A DNA stretch of 64,000 bases from Hortaea werneckii. Taxonomy: Eukaryota; Ascomycota; Dothideomycetes; Mycosphaerellales; Teratosphaeriaceae. Below are positions 58,576 through 64,000 of the stretch, one piece after another; the stretch's first letter is position 1, and each line of letters starts with the position of its first letter. The stretch is from the NCBI GenBank assembly GCA_037044905.1, contig JBAOKB010000024.1:744001-808000 (forward strand), in the 5' to 3' direction. The notes under the pieces are model-generated. The model made no database searches. It was not told the origin of the DNA and worked only from the letters and a program-made list of their open reading frames with translations. The position numbers and the translations under genes were made by a program.

Positions 58576-60303
58576 TCAGGTACCAAGCATGAATTCATCA
58601 CTCTCCAGTAAGCTCTGACTCGCCACGAAGCTGAATCCCCCAAACGGATTCTGTTCCTGTGCCAGCATGGCCGCAGCGGCCTCTGCGTTCTGATCCTGCA
58701 TCATCTGGTCGAATTGGAGCTACGCGTCACCGTGGGAGTCAATGGCATGGCGGTAAAGTCCTTGCTGAAGTTCTCCGCCAACTCTGGATCAGTAATCACT
58801 GGTTGGATAGGCGGTTCCAGCTCGCGACGCTCAAGCTTCTTCCAGTCGATCTTCCTGAAAAAGCGATGCGACTTCAGCACCTTGAGATCCTTCATGTGTG
58901 TTCCTCCAAGACGCTTGCTCGGCTCTTTGCGCAACAGGCGCGTGAGCAAGTCCTTGGCATCAGGCCCAAGGAAATACGGCAGCTGCAGCTTCTGCTTGCA
59001 GATGTTTTGCTGTATCTTTGCGTGGTTGTTACCACCAAAAGGAGGGTTGCCAGTGAGAAGGTCGTAGCCGATAGCTCCAAGGCTCCACCAGTCAACCGTG
59101 AAATCATAGCCCTGCCCTTGAATCACCTCTGGTGCCATGTACTCGATGGTGCCCAGGATGCTGTTAGCGCGATGGTCGTCCTCTTCCAAAGCGACTTTCG
59201 ATAGACCAAAGTCAGTCAAAAGCAGATGCCCTTCGGAATCAAGCAGGCAGTTCTCCGGCTTCAATCGCGATAGATTACCCGGACGTTGTAATGCAGATGC
59301 TCGAGCGCCAGGATCATCTCTGCCATGTAGAAGGCGGCCACCTCTTCTGTAAACATGCGCTCCATGGCCAAATGCGTGAAGAGCTCACCACCTTGAGCGT
59401 ATTCTAGAATAAGGTACAGCTTCTCCTGGTCCTGGAACGCGTAGTAGAGCTTGACAACGAACGGGTGACGATTGACAGATTCGAGTATCACACGCTCAGT
59501 TCTCGTCTGCTCGATCATACGCTTGTGCACTGTCAAGCTGGCTTTCTTGAACTGCTTCTGTGCGAATAGTCGGCCAGTCGCCGTTTGCTTCACCAAATGC
59601 ACCGTGCCAAATGCCCCTTTGCCCAAGCAACGCAGAGGATCGAAGTCATCCGCACACATCTTACGGCAGACTGAAGTTGTGCGCAGGCCACCTTCAATGG
59701 CCTGCGAGGCATAGATTGGCGGGGTGCGCTCCCCATTACGGGCGTCTGGACTGATGAAGTCTTGGTCCAGTGGAACATCATAAGTCTCCATCTCCGTCTT
59801 GTCGCTTTCGCTGCCCGCCGAAGAGGCATTGCCAGCCCCTCCGTTTGCGGTGGAGCTGCTCGAAAGCATGCGAGAAAGATTGCCTGGCTTAGGATCCTCG
59901 TTGTCGAGCGAAAGGGCATCCAATTGCGATTTGAGCGCACTGACTCCAGTCGGTTGTGCAGCCCTCATAGCTGGACTGCCAGAGCCTCCAAGCACGGGAG
60001 TACCCATGTTCGACACGTCAGACTCTTCTCCACCAGAAGTCACCGGGGGCGTCTGAAATCCGTGGATCACATTCGTCGCTGGCGCACCAGGAGGCATTCC
60101 CTTCTTGTTATTCTTGTTCTTCTTGCGCTTCCTTGCTTTCTCTTTGAGCGCAGCATGGTCTAGCTTAGGCATCGGCAGTGCATTGCCATCTGCCGCATTT
60201 CACACAGGGGCTGACGTGCAGGAGACGCTATGCGCATTGGTGGTGAACGCTTGCTGTCCAAGCCAGACGTCGCATCGTTGATGTCCAGGTCCATGCCGGG
60301 CAT
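58576..60303 (-). CDS. AGC-family Ser/Thr kinase, S6K/Psk1-like, with three frame breaks
   Basis: Single exon. Best start is ATG 60303 (MPGMDLDINDATSGLD), preceded by an in-frame stop. The frame shifts at the T run 60198-60200 and resumes GNALPMPKLDHAALKEKARK. Kinase motifs: LGKGAFGTV (P-loop), FAQKQF (ATP Lys), VIYRD then LKPENCLLD across a second break at 59263-59264, DFGLSKV, GTIEYMAPEV and DWWSLGAIGYDLLTG. After FSKDFTAMPLTPTVTRSS a third break (58716-58717) leads to QFDQMMQDQNAEA and the hydrophobic motif FGGFSFVA, ending DEFMLGT. One base added at each site gives 576 residues. The domain and tail match p70-S6-kinase-like enzymes of fungi (Psk1/Ypk3 type), which act below TORC1. Uncorrected, no active kinase is encoded. 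Confidence 0.88.
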
Positions 60304-61120
60304 CGCGATATCGCCTCAATCCTGGAATTTGTAAAAATGCAATAGCCACGCTTATGGTCGGTCTTCAGCCAATCCGAGTCTTATCCTTCACGAGCCAGGA
60401 GACAGAGCACGGTCTCGTCAGTCTTTTCGCCCACCTCGTTCAAGGTGGGCTTCCTGCTTCTAGCCAAACCAAGCTCGCAAAACTCGACTCGGTCCTCGAG
60501 AGTCCAGCGACTTTAATTGGGACAATAGACGTGAAGGCCTCGCGCTGCGCGAAGGGTTGGACGGTCTCGGTTGCTTGGTACACGGCCATAGATGGAAGTC
60601 TGTTGCTGCAAGAAAGATGAGATGGAGTCGTCAGGTAGCTGCCCTGACGAGTCGTGCTTTTGTGTCTGATGCGTGTGTTAAATGCGCAGTTGTTCGTGGT
60701 GAACGCGTCGCGAGCAAGAAAGTTGGAAGAGGCTGAGACAACCCCCAGGATGCGACTGACGTTCTCGGTAAGCGTCTTGGCACCCGGACCTCAATCATGT
60801 GAATTCGAAGTCACCCGCTTCAGGATGGCAGTGTTTGTAGCAGCGAAGTTCGTTTGAATGATGATTGCATACCTAGGTATTAGGGATTCCACCATTAAAC
60901 GTCAAAGTTGGATCAGATTCAATTGCTCATTCGATGCAAGTAACTTGGTATCTAGCCATTTCCCCGTTCCTCATTAAACGCCTTCACCCATTTTCACGCC
61001 TGTGAACGAACGTCCCCCAGGCCTTACATTACCAATATCTCCTTTCCCTAAATCGGCTTCAAAGAAAGGACATAAATGCTCATACTGGGCTTCCTGACAC
61101 AGCGGCACTTCTCGCCCGCT
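60304..61120. other. intergenic; kinase promoter and neighbour's 3' flank
   Basis: No gene recognised in 0.8 kb. Confidence 0.5.
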
Positions 61121-62547
61121 TCACATTACTCTCATCCTCGACCATCGGCTCACCAGCTCTCTTCTAGAGGGGCCTGCTTTCGTGCGCTTCCATGAGTCAA
61201 AAATCTTCTTGCTAGAGCTTCTCCCTCCTGTATGCGTTGGGAACGTTTCGATTGGAAGGGACGCTGGGGCTGCTTCCGATTCCTCACCCTCCAAGATGGG
61301 TGTGCACTGCCCTGATGCAGCGCTCTGATCTGCTGCTCCCTTCGTCTGCTTGGTCGATGGCGGCGATACGGGGTCGAAACGACCTTTACGCGGGGTTTCG
61401 ATGTGTTTTTGAGGTCGTGCTTTTCCCTTCTGCTTTTGTGGCGTCGGAGGGTTCGGCAGTTCTATGTCCGTGGTCGCTTCCTCGTCTACATCGTCTGGAC
61501 CGGCCTCGCGCTCCAGGCGTTGCTCTTCAGATGGAAAGAGCAGTCGCGGCTTGATCGAGCTGCGCGTAAGCGGTCTCTGAGCCGCAGTCCCGGCCTGGCG
61601 CCTGAGTGTGCGCTGCCCGGGCACGTCGCTGACGTCGGAGTGCCCGGCTGACGATGAGCGCTCCTGCTCTGGGTCTGAGAAGCGCCGGAATATTTTCTTC
61701 CCACGACTGTGGCAATGTCAGCTGCAGAACAGTATTGTTTTCAAGAAGTAGTAAGCACTTACAATATGTAAACCACGCCCTCATCTCTCATCCTTGCTTC
61801 CTCCATTGCTCGCTCATCCTCTGTGGCCCGAGTACTACGTCGCGTTGTGGTGGCCGGTACTTTGCGTCCTATGAATGGATTGTCATCCGCCTCATCCATT
61901 TCCGGTACCCTTGCATTGGCGTCTGTGTAAATCTCCACCTGGTCGCGTTCGCTCTCACGCTCCTCATCGTAAAGGTCAAATCCACTCATGGAGTGGAAGC
62001 GCCCGTGTTTTTTAGACTTTCGCGAAGACGGCATAACATCGTTCGGATTGTCCGGCTGGAAACTCAAAATGCGCGCAGTTCCCTTGAGCGCGGCAGCCTT
62101 ACGCTTCTTCGGTGTCTTTGATGGAGTTGGCAACATGGTGGATGGGTCGACGGTTGGAGGTGCAAGCGAAGTTGAAGGTTGGTCCGAGTCGGAAGCTCCG
62201 CCGTTCGTCTGATAGCGTACCTTCTGTCGGCTAACTGGCGTTTTCCTTGGCGTTTTCTCAATCACATGCTGCCGACCGGGCGACGAAGGACTGGTTGGTG
62301 GCGAGGAAAGTTGTGTGGGCTGTCGGACGAAGCGGGCCTTCTTTGAAGTTGGAGGCGGTGTGGTATTGCGCGCGAGGCTGGCGTTCGGAGAGCGATCGGT
62401 CTTTCGAGAGCTGTACGGATTTGCTTGCGCAGTGCTTCTGGTTGAGCGGCGGGGTGAATAGGGTTGGTAATTGTCGTATTGAGGTCCATGCATAGGCGTC
62501 GGCGGGGTCCTTGCGCGCACGCTGGGGGGCTCCGGCGTCGTCGGCAT
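61121..62547 (-). CDS. disordered, probably nuclear protein of unknown function
   Basis: Two exons (61763-62547 and 61121-61706) join with phase 2 to 456 residues. I do not recognise an established family. Notable motifs: PTPSKTPKKRKAAALKGTARI, a Pro-directed kinase-like and basic cluster (about 148-168); FDLYDEERESERDQVEIYTD; DEADDNPFIGRK; and in the second exon RGKKIFRRFSDPEQE and FDSWKRTKAG. Many S/T-P sites (NTTPPP, SPPTSPSSPGR, PPTPQKQ) suggest CDK or MAPK control, as in cell-cycle regulators such as Whi5/Nrm1, but that link is speculative. It shares a promoter region with DUO1. The intron is 56 nt (GTAAGT...CAG). Confidence 0.7.
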
Positions 62548-63126
62548 TGTGGGCGTGAACTGAGGTCACGTCCTAGATCCTCGTCGCAGTTGCGATGACG
62601 TCCTGGGATTGACCGCGACTTGCGCGACGTGCTGACTTATCGCGTTCGTTCAAGAGCGCTCCGGGTCCCAATCCCAGCGCAAACACAAACGCGCCGTCTC
62701 GTCCACGGCCGCTGTCGCAGTTATCCAATACGTGCGATTATGCGCAAAGTAATTCGTCCGCTGATATGCGCAAGAAGCATGTAACTCGATGCTTGACGTC
62801 CAAGAAACTTTCAAATAATAGGGTTGTGGTGATGGTAGTGATGTCAACCTGGAAGGGACGGAAGTTTGGGCGATGGAAGCAGGGCAAGGGGATCACCGTT
62901 GGGTGGAAATCCCGTGGCTGGAGGCTGGAGCCGGCAGGGCTGAACGTCTGAAACCTAAGCTGTGCACGCGTCAAAGCGTCACCCAAAACATTTACACGTC
63001 AATGTGCAGGTGCGCGTAAACAAGAGCGGTCGCACTCAAGAGGCCGAATCATCGACAGCGCGTAATAAATCGCAGGAACAACACCCGCATTTGTCAAAGG
63101 TCGCTGGCCGCGCCAACCAAGCAGCC
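62548..63126. promoter_or_regulatory. shared promoter region upstream of DUO1, with an ACGCGT box
   Basis: 579 bp between the divergent disordered-protein gene and DUO1. An ACGCGT hexamer (MluI cell-cycle box, MBF site in yeasts) lies at 62966-62971, about 155 bp before the DUO1 start. Cell-cycle control of both genes is a plausible inference only. Confidence 0.4.
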
Positions 63127-63855
63127 ATGTCGAAGGCGACCGACACCTTGGGGATGGCTGGCTTGAATCTCGAGGACGATACCGAAGACCTTTTTGCCAG
63201 CCCATCAACTTCCGGCGCAAATACTCAGAAGCATACGCCGACGTCCAATGCGTCTTCCGCGCACAAGCAATCCCAACCGCGGACTCGTTCGGAGTCAGAG
63301 ACCCGCGATGCCCGACTGCACGCCGAGCTCGAGCGCGTGAGAGAGGTCAATCGCGTGATCGAAGGTGTGACATCTAGCCTGGAAAAGGCGAGAGCGAACA
63401 TGGGCACAGTACAACGCACAGTGGAGAACGCGAGCACGCTGCTAGCAACCTGGACCAGGATATTAAGCCAGACAGAGCACAACCAGCGACTCATCCTAAA
63501 TCCGCAATGGCAAGGCGCCACGCAGGATGTGGAGGACATCGAGAGCGAGGAGCTCAGGCGTCAGCAAGAGAGCGAAAGGAAAGTAATGGAGGAGCAGAGA
63601 AGAAAAGAGGAGGCACAGAGAAGGGCGGAGGAAGAAGAGAGGAGAAGGACGGTAGCGCCTTCAGCGTCATCTAGAACTACTGGGAGAGCAAGAAGTACGC
63701 GTGGCGCGCCGGCGGTGAGAGGGACGAGAGCTCATGCTGGTGTTGGTGGAGCAAGCACCAGGGGCAGAGGCACGAGCAGTACGGCAGGAAAAGGCACGGG
63801 GATCGGAAGGGGTACGACGAGCTCGACTAGAAGCAGGGGGCGAGGACTCGGTTGA
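63127..63855 (+). CDS. DUO1: DASH complex subunit Duo1
   Basis: Single exon, 242 residues from the first in-frame ATG (MSKATDTLGMAGLNLED); the upstream extension lacks an ATG. The core coiled-coil block is the Duo1 signature: REVNRVIEGVTSSLEKA, MGTVQRTVENASTLLATW, TRILSQTEHNQRLILNP and WQGATQDVEDIESEE. A second charged coiled coil (RRQQESERKVMEEQRRKEEA) and a Gly/Arg/Ser/Thr-rich tail follow. DASH/Dam1 is a fungal outer-kinetochore ring complex that couples chromosomes to microtubules. The basic RG-rich tail is consistent with microtubule contact or arginine methylation (inference). Confidence 0.93.
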   Translation: MSKATDTLGMAGLNLEDDTEDLFASPSTSGANTQKHTPTSNASSAHKQSQPRTRSESETRDARLHAELERVREVNRVIEGVTSSLEKARANMGTVQRTVENASTLLATWTRILSQTEHNQRLILNPQWQGATQDVEDIESEELRRQQESERKVMEEQRRKEEAQRRAEEEERRRTVAPSASSRTTGRARSTRGAPAVRGTRAHAGVGGASTRGRGTSSTAGKGTGIGRGTTSSTRSRGRGLG

Positions 63856-64000
63856 AGGCCTTGCTACTTCCGGCGGAGAACACGAGCTTCGGCAGCTTCA
63901 ATGTCACCGTAACCTATCGCTACCCTCTTTCGACCTCTCTCGCAGTCTACGTCCTTGCTTCGTGCATGGCACGGCGTGGTAAGCAGTCGGATGACGCCTG

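Noticed and set aside
60354..60620. 88-codon plus-strand frame upstream of the kinase
   Set aside because: No recognisable domain, lies in the likely 5' flank of the minus-strand kinase gene.

Overview
The window is nuclear DNA from a filamentous ascomycete, most likely a Dothideomycete (class inferred from gene style, not tested). Genes lie 0.1-1.8 kb apart on both strands. Introns are short (about 50-75 nt, one of 241 nt) with GT-AG borders and CTNAC-like branch points. The proteins are ascomycete types: a two-subunit type I fatty acid synthase, a CFEM protein, the DASH subunit Duo1 and a Brr6/Brl1 protein. No bacterial, viral or CRISPR features and no transposon genes were seen.

Layout. 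0-7.2 kb: two large disordered proteins of unknown function, the first cut by the window edge. 7.8-14.5 kb: DPM3, an armadillo-type protein, ARP6, a GCIP-domain protein and a CFEM/GPI-type surface protein. 14.5-16.3 kb: a gene-poor stretch with a C22 tract. 16.3-29.7 kb: FAS1 and FAS2 (beta and alpha subunits of cytosolic fatty acid synthase), head to head across a 1.2-kb shared promoter. 30.6-44.5 kb: a Brr6/Brl1 nuclear-envelope protein, a DUF1349 protein, a 16-cysteine metallothionein-like protein, AP-2 alpha, the TFIIIB subunit BRF1, PRMT1 and a BTB protein. 45-50.9 kb: an alpha/beta hydrolase, a short-chain dehydrogenase and a cytochrome P450. 52.1-63.9 kb: a small membrane-anchored protein, a DAG/LCB-kinase-family protein, a secreted GH47 mannosidase, an S6K-like AGC kinase, a disordered protein and DUO1.

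FAS1 and FAS2 form one enzyme complex and presumably share regulation. The rest is mostly housekeeping genes with no evident pathway link, plus a few accessory enzymes. I found no convincing undescribed system.

The strongest unexpected signal is a set of single-nucleotide frame breaks, mostly in short homopolymers, in otherwise well-conserved genes (FAS2, BRF1, the dehydrogenase, the membrane protein, the DAG/LCB kinase, GH47 and the AGC kinase). In most cases adding or removing one base restores family-like protein and a CDS length divisible by three. Because FAS2 and BRF1 are normally essential, residual sequencing or assembly error is the simplest explanation, but true lesions cannot be excluded from sequence alone. 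In the dehydrogenase two offsetting errors leave an open frame whose middle ~88 residues are nonsense, a trap for automatic annotation.
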